A DNA stretch of 64,000 nt from Streptomyces vilmorinianum (GCF_005517195.1 NZ_CP040244.1:5164001-5228000), one strand, 5' to 3'; counted from the stretch's first letter, positions 43,400 through 52,190 are shown. The notes: generated by a model not told the origin, from the sequence alone. Made by a program: numbers and translations.

Positions 43400-43483
43400 A
43401 TGTCTGGAACTGGAATTGCCTTGGTGAGTCGGCGGCACGTCGACCTCGGCCGCATGTCCAGCGCCATGTGTCCGGCGCGCTGA
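43400..43483 (+). CDS. Cysteine-type leader peptide of the sulfur operon
   Basis: ATG at 43400 encodes 27 residues beginning MSGTGIALVSRRHVDLG and ending SSAMCPAR. 'RRHVDLGR' followed by a late Cys is the hallmark of actinobacterial putative leader peptides found before sulfur-assimilation genes. In mycobacteria, cysteine-rich upstream frames were shown to attenuate such operons by ribosome behaviour at Cys codons. Here there is a single Cys, at position 24. It ends 126 nt before the sulfite reductase start. It most likely senses cysteine supply in cis. Confidence 0.85.
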   Translation: MSGTGIALVSRRHVDLGRMSSAMCPAR

Positions 43484-43609
43484 GAGAACCAGCACCGCCG
43501 CGATCTCCTTTCTGACAGACCCTGCTGCGCACCGTCGCGCCATCCCCTGACCCGAGTACACGTGTGCAGGTCAGAGCCGCCCTCCCGCAGTCCCGAAGGA
43601 CAAAACGCC

Positions 43610-45307
43610 ATGGCCGCCACCCCGGAAAACCCCGCACCCGCCACGCCCCGCCGCAAGGTGAGCCGTCACCGTGGCGAGGGCCAGTGGGCCGTGGGGCACT
43701 TCACCCCCCTGAACGGCAATGAGCAGTTCAAGAAGGACGACGACGGTCTCAATGTGCGGACACGTATTGAGACGATCTACTCCAAGCGTGGGTTCGACTC
43801 CATCGACCCCAACGACCTGCGGGGGCGCATGCGCTGGTGGGGTCTCTACACCCAGCGCAAGGAAGGCCTCGACGGCACCAAGACGGGTGTCCTGGAGCCG
43901 GAGGAGCTGGACGCCGAGTTCTTCATGCTCCGGGTCCGCATCGACGGCGGCCGTCTGACGACCGAGCAGCTGCGCGTCATCGGCGAGATCTCGCAGGAGT
44001 TCGCGCGCGGCACCGCCGACCTCACGGACCGGCAGAACGTCCAGTACCACTGGATCCGTATCGAGGACGTCCCCGAGATCTGGAACCGGCTCGAGGCCGT
44101 CGGCCTGTCGACCACCGAGGCCTGCGGTGACACCCCGCGTGTCATCCTCGGCTCGCCGGTCGCCGGGATCGCCGAGGACGAGATCATCGACGGCACCCCC
44201 GCCATCGACGAGATCTACCGCCGGATCGTGGGCAACAAGGACTTCTCCAACCTGCCCCGTAAGTTCAAGTCCGCCGTCTCCGGCTCGCCGCTGCTCGACG
44301 TGGCGCACGAGATCAACGACATCGCCTTCGTCGGTGTCGAGCACCCGGAGCACGGCCCCGGTTTCGACGTCTGGGTCGGCGGCGGGCTGTCCACCAACCC
44401 CAAGCTGGGCGTGCGCCTGGGCACCTGGGTCTCCCTCGACGAGGTCCCGGACGTCTACGAGGGCGTCATCTCGATCTTCCGCGACTACGGCTACCGGCGG
44501 CTGCGCACCCGCGCCCGCCTGAAGTTCCTCGTCGCCGACTGGGGCCCGGAGAAGTTCCGCCAGGTCCTCGAGGACGAGTACCTGAAGCGCAAGCTGACCG
44601 ACGGACCCGCCCCCGAGCAGCCGGCCGGGCAGTGGCGGGACCACGTCGGCGTCCACAAGCAGAAGGACGGCCGCTTCTACGTCGGGTTCGCGCCGCGCGT
44701 CGGCCGGGTCGACGGCGCCACGCTCACCAAGATCGCGGAGATCGCCGAGGCGCACGGCTCGGGCCGGGTCCGTACGACCGCCGAGCAGAAGATGATCGTC
44801 CTGGACATCGAGGAGGCGCAGGTCGAGTCGATCGTCTCCGCCCTGGAGGCCCTGGACCTGCGGGTCAACCCCTCGCCGTTCCGGCGCGGCACGATGGCCT
44901 GCACCGGTATCGAGTTCTGCAAGCTGGCCATCGTCGAGACCAAGGCGCGCGGCGCCTCGCTCATCGACGAGCTCGAGCGCCGCATCCCCGAGTTCGACGA
45001 GCCGATCACCATCAACATCAACGGCTGCCCCAACGCCTGCGCCCGTATCCAGGTCGCGGACATCGGTCTCAAGGGCCAGCTGGTCCTGGACGACGCGGGC
45101 AACCGGGTCGAGGGCTACCAGGTCCACCTGGGCGGCGCCCTCGGTCTGGAGGCCGGCTTCGGCCGCAAGGTCCGTGGCCTGAAGGTCACCTCGGCCGAGC
45201 TGCCGGACTACGTCGAGCGGGTCCTCAAGCGCTTCCAGGAGGAGCGCGAGGACGGCGAGCGCTTCGCCACCTGGGCGGCGCGGGCCTCGGAAGAGGCACT
45301 GTCGTGA
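43610..45307 (+). CDS. Ferredoxin-dependent sulfite/nitrite reductase family (assimilatory sulfite reductase)
   Basis: A 565-residue siroheme-[4Fe-4S] enzyme. The cluster ligands are in 'ACTGIEFCKLAIVETKARG' (about residues 431-437) and 'NGCPNACARIQ' (about 473-477). The N-terminal ferredoxin/siroheme half-domain starts 'RGRMRWWGLYTQRKEGLDG'. Nitrite and sulfite reductases of this family look alike. The operon of cysH, cysC, cysD and cysN indicates sulfite-to-sulfide reduction. ATG at 43610 follows AAGGA. The gene order matches what I recall from the S. coelicolor SCO6102-SCO6094 region. Confidence 0.92.
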   Translation: MAATPENPAPATPRRKVSRHRGEGQWAVGHFTPLNGNEQFKKDDDGLNVRTRIETIYSKRGFDSIDPNDLRGRMRWWGLYTQRKEGLDGTKTGVLEPEELDAEFFMLRVRIDGGRLTTEQLRVIGEISQEFARGTADLTDRQNVQYHWIRIEDVPEIWNRLEAVGLSTTEACGDTPRVILGSPVAGIAEDEIIDGTPAIDEIYRRIVGNKDFSNLPRKFKSAVSGSPLLDVAHEINDIAFVGVEHPEHGPGFDVWVGGGLSTNPKLGVRLGTWVSLDEVPDVYEGVISIFRDYGYRRLRTRARLKFLVADWGPEKFRQVLEDEYLKRKLTDGPAPEQPAGQWRDHVGVHKQKDGRFYVGFAPRVGRVDGATLTKIAEIAEAHGSGRVRTTAEQKMIVLDIEEAQVESIVSALEALDLRVNPSPFRRGTMACTGIEFCKLAIVETKARGASLIDELERRIPEFDEPITININGCPNACARIQVADIGLKGQLVLDDAGNRVEGYQVHLGGALGLEAGFGRKVRGLKVTSAELPDYVERVLKRFQEEREDGERFATWAARASEEALS

Positions 45308-45483
45308 GCGAGCGCGCGGCCCCGTTCCACTGCCCGTACTGCGGCGACGAGGACCTGCGTCCGCACGAGCAGGGTCACGGCGCCTGGGAATGCCGGGCAT
45401 GCAGTCGAGCCTTCCAGTTGAAGTTCCTGGGGCTCCTCGCCCCGGGCACTTCGAGCAACTCCGCTGGAAGGGAAGAGATATGA
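45304..45483 (+). CDS. Small zinc-ribbon protein in the sulfur operon
   Basis: A 59-residue protein from GTG at 45304, overlapping the reductase stop (GTGA) and ending in ATGA with cysH. Two CxxC knuckles, 'HCPYCGDEDLRPHEQG' and 'WECRACSRAFQLKFLG', form a rubredoxin- or zinc-ribbon-like site. Tight coupling on both sides implies a role with sulfite reductase or CysH, perhaps in electron transfer or cluster assembly, but this is inference. Confidence 0.85.
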   Translation: MSERAAPFHCPYCGDEDLRPHEQGHGAWECRACSRAFQLKFLGLLAPGTSSNSAGREEI

Positions 45484-46187
45484 CGTCGACTCAGGCCACC
45501 GAGGCCACCGACCTGAAGGCACTCGCCGAGCAGGCCGGACGCGACCTGGAGGACGCTTCGGCCCTGGAGATCCTCCAGTGGGCCGCGGAGACCTTCGGCA
45601 AGCAGTTCTGCGTCACGTCCTCCATGGAGGACGCGGTGGTCTCCCACCTCGCCTCACGCGCCATGCCCGGCGTGGACGTCGTCTTCCTCGACACCGGCTA
45701 CCACTTCCCCGAGACCATCGGCACCCGGGACGCCGTCGAGGCCGTGATGGACGTCGACGTCATCACCCTGACCCCGCGTCAGACGGTGGCCGAGCAGGAC
45801 GCCGAGTACGGCCCGAGGCTGCACGACCGCGACCCCGACCTGTGCTGCGCGCTGCGCAAGGTCAAGCCGCTGGAGGAGGGCCTGACCGCGTACCGCGCCT
45901 GGGCGACGGGCCTGCGCCGCGACGAGTCCCCGACCCGGGCGAACACCCCGGTCGTCGGCTGGGACGAGAAGCGGCAGAAGGTCAAGATCTCCCCGATCGC
46001 CCGCTGGACGCAGGACGACGTCGACGCGTACGTCGCCCAGCACGGCGTGCTCACCAACCCGCTCCTCATGGACGGGTACGCCTCCGTCGGCTGCGCACCC
46101 TGCACCCGCCGCGTCGCGGAGGGCGAGGACGCCAGGGCCGGCCGCTGGGCCGGCCGGACCAAGACGGAATGCGGGCTGCACGGATGA
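45480..46187 (+). CDS. cysH: Adenylylsulfate (APS) reductase
   Basis: A 235-residue protein. The PAPS-reductase core motif is 'QFCVTSSMEDAVVSHLASR', then 'GVDVVFLDTGYHFPETIGTR'. The pair 'DLCCALRKVKPLEEGL' (about residue 121) plus 'VGCAPCTRRV' supplies four cysteines for a [4Fe-4S] cluster, which marks APS rather than PAPS reductases. The C-terminal 'TECGLHG' holds the catalytic Cys. It reduces APS to sulfite for the preceding reductase. ATGA overlap with the zinc-ribbon gene. Confidence 0.95.
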   Translation: MTSTQATEATDLKALAEQAGRDLEDASALEILQWAAETFGKQFCVTSSMEDAVVSHLASRAMPGVDVVFLDTGYHFPETIGTRDAVEAVMDVDVITLTPRQTVAEQDAEYGPRLHDRDPDLCCALRKVKPLEEGLTAYRAWATGLRRDESPTRANTPVVGWDEKRQKVKISPIARWTQDDVDAYVAQHGVLTNPLLMDGYASVGCAPCTRRVAEGEDARAGRWAGRTKTECGLHG

Positions 46188-46750
46188 CGGACACTCAGGA
46201 AGTTCAGGAGACACACGTGACGGGTGCCACCATCTGGCTGACCGGTCTGCCGAGCGCCGGCAAGACCACCATCGCCTACGAGCTCGCCGGCCGGCTGCGC
46301 GGCGAGGGCCACCGGGTCGAGGTGCTCGACGGCGACGAGATCCGCGAGTTCCTCTCCGCGGGCCTCGGCTTCAGCCGCGAGGACCGGCACACCAACGTGC
46401 AGCGCATCGGATTCGTCTCCGAGCTGCTCGCCTCGAACGGCGTGAAGGTGCTCGTCCCCGTGATCGCTCCGTACGAGGACAGCCGCGAGGCCGTCCGCAA
46501 GCGCCACCAGACCGAGGGAACCCCCTATGTCGAGGTGCATGTCGCCACTCCGGTGGACGTGTGCTCCGTACGGGATGTGAAGGGGCTGTACGCCAAGCAG
46601 GCCGCGGGCGAGATCAGTGGCCTGACCGGGGTCGACGACCCGTACGACGAGCCGCGCAACCCCGATCTGCGGATCGAGTCCCAGAACCAGACCGTGCAGC
46701 AGTCCGCGGCGCAGCTTCACGCGCTGCTCACCGAGAGGGGCTTGCTGTGA
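46184..46750 (+). CDS. cysC: Adenylylsulfate kinase
   Basis: Up to 188 residues. P-loop 'WLTGLPSAGKTTIAYELAGR' and the APS-kinase segment 'ADREDRHTNVQ'-like (here FSREDRHTNVQRIGFVSELL) are clear, and so is 'DVKGLYAKQAAGEISGLTGV'. It phosphorylates APS to PAPS with ATP. The ATG at 46184 overlaps cysH (ATGA) but has a weak ribosome site. A GTG at 46217 lies after AGGAG with ideal spacing and starts VTGATIWLTGLP, so the shorter form (177 residues) may be the main product. Confidence 0.93.
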   Translation: MTDTQEVQETHVTGATIWLTGLPSAGKTTIAYELAGRLRGEGHRVEVLDGDEIREFLSAGLGFSREDRHTNVQRIGFVSELLASNGVKVLVPVIAPYEDSREAVRKRHQTEGTPYVEVHVATPVDVCSVRDVKGLYAKQAAGEISGLTGVDDPYDEPRNPDLRIESQNQTVQQSAAQLHALLTERGLL

Positions 46751-46896
46751 GCTCCCTCCCGTCTCCCACCACCACCCTGCCCGAGACGCTGCGCGTCGCC
46801 CCCATGATCCGCGCGGCCGCCGGGCCGCAGACGAACACGAATGACGCGCCTCTGCGCCGCGCGGGCGGAGAAGCTCACGAGAGGGGTGCAGAGTGA
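46747..46896 (+). CDS. 49-residue coupled small ORF between cysC and cysD
   Basis: GTG at 46747 overlaps the cysC stop (GTGA), and its own stop overlaps the cysD start (GTGA). The product, starting MSSLPSPTTTLPETLRVAPM, has no Cys, no membrane segment and no family I recognise. A perfect fit into the gap argues for real translation, perhaps to hand ribosomes from cysC to cysD. A bridging role without functional peptide is possible. Confidence 0.5.
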   Translation: MSSLPSPTTTLPETLRVAPMIRAAAGPQTNTNDAPLRRAGGEAHERGAE

Positions 46897-47828
46897 CCAC
46901 CGTTGCCCATGTTCATGAGGAGACCGACAGCCCGTTCGCGCTGTCGCACCTGGACTCGCTGGAGTCGGAGGCCGTTCATATCTTCCGTGAGGTGGCGGGT
47001 GAGTTCGAGCGGCCGGTGATCCTGTTCTCCGGTGGCAAGGACTCCATCGTCATGCTGCACCTGGCGCTGAAGGCGTTCGCGCCGGCGCCGGTGCCGTTCA
47101 CGCTGCTGCATGTCGACACCGGGCACAACTTCCCCGAGGTGATCGAGTACCGCGACCGGACGGTGGAACAGCACGGGCTGCGGCTGCATGTGGCTTCCGT
47201 GCAGGAGTACATCGACGCCGGGAAGCTGCGCGAGCGTCCCGACGGGACGCGTAACCCGTTGCAGACGGTGCCGCTGACCGAGGCGATCCAGCAGCACCGT
47301 TTCGACGCGGTGTTCGGCGGCGGCCGGCGTGACGAGGAGAAGGCCCGCGCCAAGGAGCGGGTGTTCTCGCTGCGTGACGAGTTCTCGCAGTGGGACCCGC
47401 GCCGCCAGCGCCCGGAGCTGTGGCAGCTCTACAACGGCCGCCACGCTCCCGGTGAGCACGTGCGTGTGTTCCCGCTGTCGAACTGGACCGAGCTGGATGT
47501 GTGGCAGTACATCCAGCGGGAGAAGATCGAGCTTCCGCAGATCTACTTCGCGCACGAGCGTGAGGTGTTCGCCCGGGGCGGGATGTGGCTGACGGCGGGC
47601 CAGTGGGGCGGGCCCAAGGACACCGAGACCGTGGAGAAGCGGCTGATCCGCTACCGCACCGTCGGTGACATGTCCTGCACCGGCGCGGTGGATTCCGACG
47701 CCACCACGCTGGACGCCGTGATCGCCGAGATCGCCGCTTCCCGACTCACCGAGCGGGGCGCGACCCGCGCCGACGACAAGCTGTCCGAGGCCGCGATGGA
47801 AGACCGCAAGCGCGAAGGGTACTTCTAG
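46893..47828 (+). CDS. cysD: Sulfate adenylyltransferase subunit 2
   Basis: A 311-residue protein with the PP-loop 'VILFSGGKDSIVMLHLALKA' near residue 46, then 'FTLLHVDTGHNFPEVIEYRD' and the C-terminal 'RYRTVGDMSCTGAVDSDATT'. With CysN it makes APS from sulfate and ATP. GTG start after GAGAGGGG. Two nt separate it from cysN. Confidence 0.95.
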   Translation: MTTVAHVHEETDSPFALSHLDSLESEAVHIFREVAGEFERPVILFSGGKDSIVMLHLALKAFAPAPVPFTLLHVDTGHNFPEVIEYRDRTVEQHGLRLHVASVQEYIDAGKLRERPDGTRNPLQTVPLTEAIQQHRFDAVFGGGRRDEEKARAKERVFSLRDEFSQWDPRRQRPELWQLYNGRHAPGEHVRVFPLSNWTELDVWQYIQREKIELPQIYFAHEREVFARGGMWLTAGQWGGPKDTETVEKRLIRYRTVGDMSCTGAVDSDATTLDAVIAEIAASRLTERGATRADDKLSEAAMEDRKREGYF

Positions 47829-47830
47829 CC

Positions 47831-49186
47831 ATGACCATCACCACGGAACAGGTCGCGGTGACGGCGACGACGCTGCTGCGTTTCGCGACCGCCGGGTCCG
47901 TCGACGACGGCAAGTCCACGCTGGTGGGCCGGCTGCTGCACGACTCCAAGTCGGTCCTCGCCGACCAGCTGGAGGCCGTGGAGCACGCCTCGCGCTCCCG
48001 TGGCCAGGAGGCGCCGGACCTGGCGCTGCTCACCGACGGCCTGCGGGCCGAGCGTGAGCAGGGCATCACCATCGACGTCGCCTACCGCTACTTCGCCACC
48101 CCGCGGCGCCGGTTCATCCTGGCCGACACCCCCGGGCATGTGCAGTACACCCGCAACATGGTCACCGGCGCTTCGACCGCCGAGCTGGCCGTGGTCCTGG
48201 TCGACGCCCGCAACGGCGTGGTCGAGCAGACCCGCCGCCACGCCGCCGTCGCCGCCCTGCTGCGCGTCCCGCACGTCGTCCTCGCGGTCAACAAGATGGA
48301 CCTCGTCGACTACGCGGAGCCCGTCTTCGCCGCGATCGCCGAGGAGTTCACGACGTACGCCTCCGAGCTCGGCGTCCCGGAGATCACCGCGATCCCGATC
48401 TCCGCGCTCACCGGCGACAACGTCGTGGAACCCTCCGCCAACATGGACTGGTACGGCGGCCCCACCGTCCTGGAACACCTGGAGACCGTCCCGGTCAGCC
48501 ATGACCTGACGGCCTGCCACGCGCGTTTCCCCGTGCAGTACGTGATCCGCCCGCAGACCGCCGAACACCCCGACTACCGGGGCTACGCAGGTCAGATCGC
48601 GGCCGGCGCGTTCCGCGTCGGCGAGCAGATCACCGTCCTGCCCTCGGGCCGTACGTCGACGATCACCGGGATCGACGCGCTCGGCGAGTCCGTGGACATC
48701 GCCTGGGCACCGCAGTCCGTCACGCTCCGGCTCGCCGACGACATCGACATCTCCCGCGGCGACCTCATCGCCCCGAGCGGTGACGCCCCGACCACCAGCC
48801 AGGACGTCGAGGCGACGGTCTGCCACGTCGCCGACCAGCCGCTGACGGTGGGCCAGCGGGTCCTGCTCAAGCACACCACCCGCACGGTCAAGGCGATCGT
48901 CAAGGAGATCCCGTCCCGGCTGACCCTGGACGACCTCTCCCAGCACCCCGAGCCGGGACAGCTCGTCGCCAACGACATCGGCAGGGTCAAGGTCCGTACC
49001 GCCGAGCCGCTCGCGCTCGACGCCTACGCCGACTCCCGCCGCACGGGCTCCTTCCTCCTCATCGACCCCGCCGACGGCACCACACTCGCCGCCGGCATGG
49101 CCGGCGAGGCCTTCGCCACCGCCCAGGCCGTGGACACGGCCGACGGCGCGGACGACGGCGCGGACGACGAGGGCTGGGACTTCTGA
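47831..49186 (+). CDS. cysN: Sulfate adenylyltransferase subunit 1 (GTPase)
   Basis: A 451-residue EF-Tu-like GTPase. G1 'AGSVDDGKST' (about residue 21), G3 'LADTPGHVQYTRNMVTGAST' and G4 'LAVNKMDLVD' are intact, followed by two beta-barrel domains. GTP hydrolysis drives APS synthesis by CysD. It is not fused to CysC, which is separate at 46184. The tail is acidic (DGADDGADDEGWDF). Confidence 0.95.
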   Translation: MTITTEQVAVTATTLLRFATAGSVDDGKSTLVGRLLHDSKSVLADQLEAVEHASRSRGQEAPDLALLTDGLRAEREQGITIDVAYRYFATPRRRFILADTPGHVQYTRNMVTGASTAELAVVLVDARNGVVEQTRRHAAVAALLRVPHVVLAVNKMDLVDYAEPVFAAIAEEFTTYASELGVPEITAIPISALTGDNVVEPSANMDWYGGPTVLEHLETVPVSHDLTACHARFPVQYVIRPQTAEHPDYRGYAGQIAAGAFRVGEQITVLPSGRTSTITGIDALGESVDIAWAPQSVTLRLADDIDISRGDLIAPSGDAPTTSQDVEATVCHVADQPLTVGQRVLLKHTTRTVKAIVKEIPSRLTLDDLSQHPEPGQLVANDIGRVKVRTAEPLALDAYADSRRTGSFLLIDPADGTTLAAGMAGEAFATAQAVDTADGADDGADDEGWDF

Positions 49187-49276
49187 GATGACCCGGGACA
49201 TCTACGGAACCTTCGCCAAGGAGGGCGGCCGGGTCGGTTCCGGCGCCCTCGGCGCGGGCCGGGGAGGGGTCGCGCG

Positions 49277-49372
49277 ATGTGCGTGCTGACCCCGATGCGC
49301 CGCGTACCCGGCGCGCCGCAGCTCCACCGGTCCCATGAACGACACCGACGAAGAAGCCTTCGAAAACCCTGA
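49277..49372 (+). CDS. Candidate leader peptide upstream of the sulfonate transporter genes
   Basis: ATG at 49277 follows GGGGAGGGG at about 7 nt, the best ribosome site in this gap. It encodes 31 residues starting MCVLTPMRRVPGAPQL and ending in an Arg-rich stretch. Its stop (49370-49372) overlaps the GAGGGG box of ssuA. Cys is the second codon. This layout, a short frame closing on the next ribosome site, suits translational control. It is not a known family to me. Confidence 0.45.
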   Translation: MCVLTPMRRVPGAPQLHRSHERHRRRSLRKP

Positions 49373-49385
49373 GGGGAACACCTCC

Positions 49386-50492
49386 GTGCCTGCCTCCCGC
49401 ACCATCTCGCGCCGCTCTCTGGCCGCCGTCGCGGCTCTGCCGCTGCTGATCGGCGCTCTGGCCTCCTGCGGCTACGGCTCCCAGGCCAAGAGCGACGAGA
49501 AGAAGGTGGCGGCGGTGGGCGCGAAGCTCTCGGCCGACGCCGTCCGGCTCGGGTACTTCCCGAACCTGACGCACGCCACCGCTCTGGTGGGCGACGAAGA
49601 GGGCATCATCCAGAAGGAGTTGGGCGGCACGGAGCTGAAGGTCGCCACCTTCAACGCCGGTCCCTCCGCGATCGAGGCGCTGAACGCCGACTCGATCGAC
49701 ATCGGTTTCATCGGCCCCTCCCCCGCGATCAACGGCTACACCAAGTCCAAGGGCAAGAACCTGCGCATCATCGGGGGCTCGGCCTCCGGGGGTGTGAAGC
49801 TGGTAGTGAACCCGGACAAGATCAAGACCCTGGACGACGTCAGGGGCAAGAGGATCGGCACTCCGCAGCTCGGCAACACGCAGGACGTGGCCTTCCTCGA
49901 CTGGATCTCGGAGAAGGGCTGGAAGGTCGACGCCCAGAGCGGCAAGGGCGACGTCTCCGTGGTCCGTACGGACAACAAGGTGGCCCCTGACGCCTACAGG
50001 TCCGGCTCGATCGACGGTGCCTGGGTGCCGGAGCCGACCGCGTCCAAGCTGGTCGCCGAGGGGGCGAAGGTCCTGCTCGACGAGTCGGAGCTGTGGCCCG
50101 AGAAGAAGTTCGTGATCACGAACATCGTCGTGTCGCAGAGGTTCCTCGCCGAGCACCCGGACGTGGTCGAGGCGGTGCTGCGCGGTTCGCTGAAGACCAA
50201 CGAGTGGATCAACGCCAACCCCGACAAGGCGAAGGCGTCCGCCAACTCCCGACTGAAGGAACTCACCGGCAAGCCGCTGAGCGCCGAGGTCATCGACAGC
50301 GCCTGGCCGTCGATCCAGTTCACCGACGACCCGCTGGCCGCCACGCTCCGGACCCAGGCGGGCCACGCGGTGAAGGCGGATCTGCTCGAACAGCCCGACC
50401 TGAACGGCATCTACGACCTGAAGCCGCTCAACAAGGTCCTGAAGGCCGCCGGCAAGCCCGAGGTCTCCGACGCCGGTCTCGGCGTCAAGTAA
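49386..50492 (+). CDS. ssuA: Sulfonate-type ABC transporter substrate-binding lipoprotein
   Basis: A 368-residue protein from GTG at 49386, with an Arg-Arg-containing lipoprotein signal (SRRSLAAVAALPLLIGALAS-C). The core 'VRLGYFPNLTHATALVGDEE' and 'TFNAGPSAIEALNADSIDIG' is that of SsuA/TauA/NrtA-type proteins. It is probably for aliphatic sulfonates, given its place behind cysN. An ATG 51 nt upstream has no ribosome site. Exact ligand not readable. Confidence 0.87.
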   Translation: MPASRTISRRSLAAVAALPLLIGALASCGYGSQAKSDEKKVAAVGAKLSADAVRLGYFPNLTHATALVGDEEGIIQKELGGTELKVATFNAGPSAIEALNADSIDIGFIGPSPAINGYTKSKGKNLRIIGGSASGGVKLVVNPDKIKTLDDVRGKRIGTPQLGNTQDVAFLDWISEKGWKVDAQSGKGDVSVVRTDNKVAPDAYRSGSIDGAWVPEPTASKLVAEGAKVLLDESELWPEKKFVITNIVVSQRFLAEHPDVVEAVLRGSLKTNEWINANPDKAKASANSRLKELTGKPLSAEVIDSAWPSIQFTDDPLAATLRTQAGHAVKADLLEQPDLNGIYDLKPLNKVLKAAGKPEVSDAGLGVK

Positions 50493-50523
50493 GTCCGCCG
50501 CTCATACCCAGGAGGTGACGACC

Positions 50524-51318
50524 ATGGCCACGACCGCGACGCTCGCCAAGGCCGAGGACCGTGTGGCGGTGACCCACGCCGCCCGGATCGAGCATGTCTC
50601 GAAGTCCTTCGGCGGCCCCGCCGGCGGGCAGCTCGTGCTCGACGACATCTCGCTCGATGTCGCCCCGGGCGAGTTCGTCACCCTCCTGGGTGCCTCCGGC
50701 TGCGGAAAGTCCACCCTGCTCAACCTGGTCGCCGGGCTCGACCGGCCGTCCGCGGGGTCCATCGAGACCCCCGGCGGCCGGCCGGCCCTGATGTTCCAGG
50801 AGCACGCGCTGTTCCCGTGGCTCACCGCGGGCAAGAACATCGAGCTGGCGCTGCGGCTGCGCGGGGTGCCGCGGGCCGAGCGGCGCCCGGAGGCGGAGCG
50901 CCTGCTCGACCTGGTCCGGCTCGGCGGCTCGTACGGCAAGCGGGTGCACGAGCTGTCCGGTGGCATGCGCCAGCGGGTGGCCCTGGCCCGGGCGCTCGCC
51001 CAGGACAGCGATCTGCTGCTGATGGACGAGCCGTTCGCGGCCCTCGACGCGATCACCCGTGACGTGCTGCACGACGAGCTGACCCGGATCTGGCGGGAGA
51101 CGAACCTGTCGGTGCTGTTCGTGACCCACAACGTGCGCGAGGCCGTACGCCTTGCCGAGCGTGTGGTGCTGCTGTCGTCCCGGCCGGGGCGGATCGCCCG
51201 GGAGTGGACCATCGGCATCCCGCAGCCGCGCCGTATCGAGGACGCCGCCGTGGCGGAGCTGTCCGTCGAGATCACCGAAGAACTGCGTGGGGAGATCCGC
51301 CGTCATGGCCAGCACTGA
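50524..51318 (+). CDS. ssuB: Sulfonate-type ABC transporter ATPase
   Basis: A 264-residue ATPase. Walker A 'LLGASGCGKSTLLNLVAGLD' (about residue 56), signature 'LSGGMRQRVALARALAQDSD' and Walker B 'LLLMDEPFAALDAI'. It is of the SsuB/TauB/NrtD group. The start at 50524 lies 9 nt after AGGAGG; a GTG three codons earlier is less likely. It energises the SsuC permease and overlaps that gene by 14 nt. Confidence 0.92.
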   Translation: MATTATLAKAEDRVAVTHAARIEHVSKSFGGPAGGQLVLDDISLDVAPGEFVTLLGASGCGKSTLLNLVAGLDRPSAGSIETPGGRPALMFQEHALFPWLTAGKNIELALRLRGVPRAERRPEAERLLDLVRLGGSYGKRVHELSGGMRQRVALARALAQDSDLLLMDEPFAALDAITRDVLHDELTRIWRETNLSVLFVTHNVREAVRLAERVVLLSSRPGRIAREWTIGIPQPRRIEDAAVAELSVEITEELRGEIRRHGQH

Positions 51319-52189
51319 AACGACCACCAAGGCCGACGACCTGGCCGGCCTGGAAGCGGGCCTCGACGCGCTGGACGCGGTGCAGGTGCGCCGGACGCCG
51401 GTGCGCGAGGTCCTGGTCAAGAAGGTCCTGCCGCCGGTCCTCGCCGTCCTGCTGGTGCTCGCGGTCTGGCAGGTGCTCGTCGTCGCGGAGGTCACCGACG
51501 AGTCCAAGCTTCCGGCGCCGTCCGCGGTGTGGGACAGCCTGACCACGATGTGGCTGGAGGGCACGCTCCTCGGCGTCCTCTGGACGAGCGTCTCGCGCGC
51601 CCTGCTCGGCTTCCTGCTCGCCCTCGCGATCGGTACGCCGCTGGGTCTGATCGTCGCCCGGGTGAAGTTCGTCCGCGCGGCCATCGGCCCGGTCCTGGCG
51701 GGTCTGCAGTCGCTGCCGTCGGTGGCCTGGGTGGCCCCGGCCGTGCTGTGGATCGGTCTCAACGACTCGATGATGTACGCGGTGATCCTGCTGGGCGCCG
51801 TGCCGTCGATCGCCAACGGTCTGGTGGCCGGTGTCGACCAGGTCCCGCCGCTCTTCCTGCGGGCCGGGCGCACGCTCGGCGCGACCGGGCTCAGGGGCGC
51901 CTGGCACATCGTGATGCCGGCGGCGCTGCCGGGCTATCTCGCGGGCCTGAAGCAGGGCTGGGCGTTCTCCTGGCGCTCGCTGATGGCGGCCGAGATCATC
52001 GCGTCCTCGCCCGATCTGGGCCTGGGCCTGGGCCAGTTGCTGGAGAACGGCCGCAACAACTTCGACATGCCGGGGATCTTCCTCGCCATCATCCTGATCC
52101 TGCTCGTCGGTGTCGCCATCGATCTGCTGATCTTCAGCCCGCTGGAGCGCGCGGTGCTGCGCGGCCGCGGCCTGCTGGTGAAGAGCTGA
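51305..52189 (+). CDS. ssuC: Sulfonate-type ABC transporter permease
   Basis: A 294-residue permease with six membrane segments and the EAA loop 'RAGRTLGATGLRGAWHIVMP'. A soluble N-terminal extension of about 50 residues precedes the first helix (PVLAVLLVLAVWQVLVVAEV). It forms the pore for sulfonate uptake. The ATG lies inside the end of ssuB and has GGAGAT upstream. Next gene begins 1 nt after its stop. Confidence 0.92.
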   Translation: MASTETTTKADDLAGLEAGLDALDAVQVRRTPVREVLVKKVLPPVLAVLLVLAVWQVLVVAEVTDESKLPAPSAVWDSLTTMWLEGTLLGVLWTSVSRALLGFLLALAIGTPLGLIVARVKFVRAAIGPVLAGLQSLPSVAWVAPAVLWIGLNDSMMYAVILLGAVPSIANGLVAGVDQVPPLFLRAGRTLGATGLRGAWHIVMPAALPGYLAGLKQGWAFSWRSLMAAEIIASSPDLGLGLGQLLENGRNNFDMPGIFLAIILILLVGVAIDLLIFSPLERAVLRGRGLLVKS

Positions 52190-52190
52190 C

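Noticed and set aside
49188..49289. A 33-codon frame ending Cys-Ala-Cys directly after cysN
   Set aside because: It has only a weak GAG before the ATG and overlaps the better-supported frame at 49277. Cys at the end is suggestive, but support is too thin.
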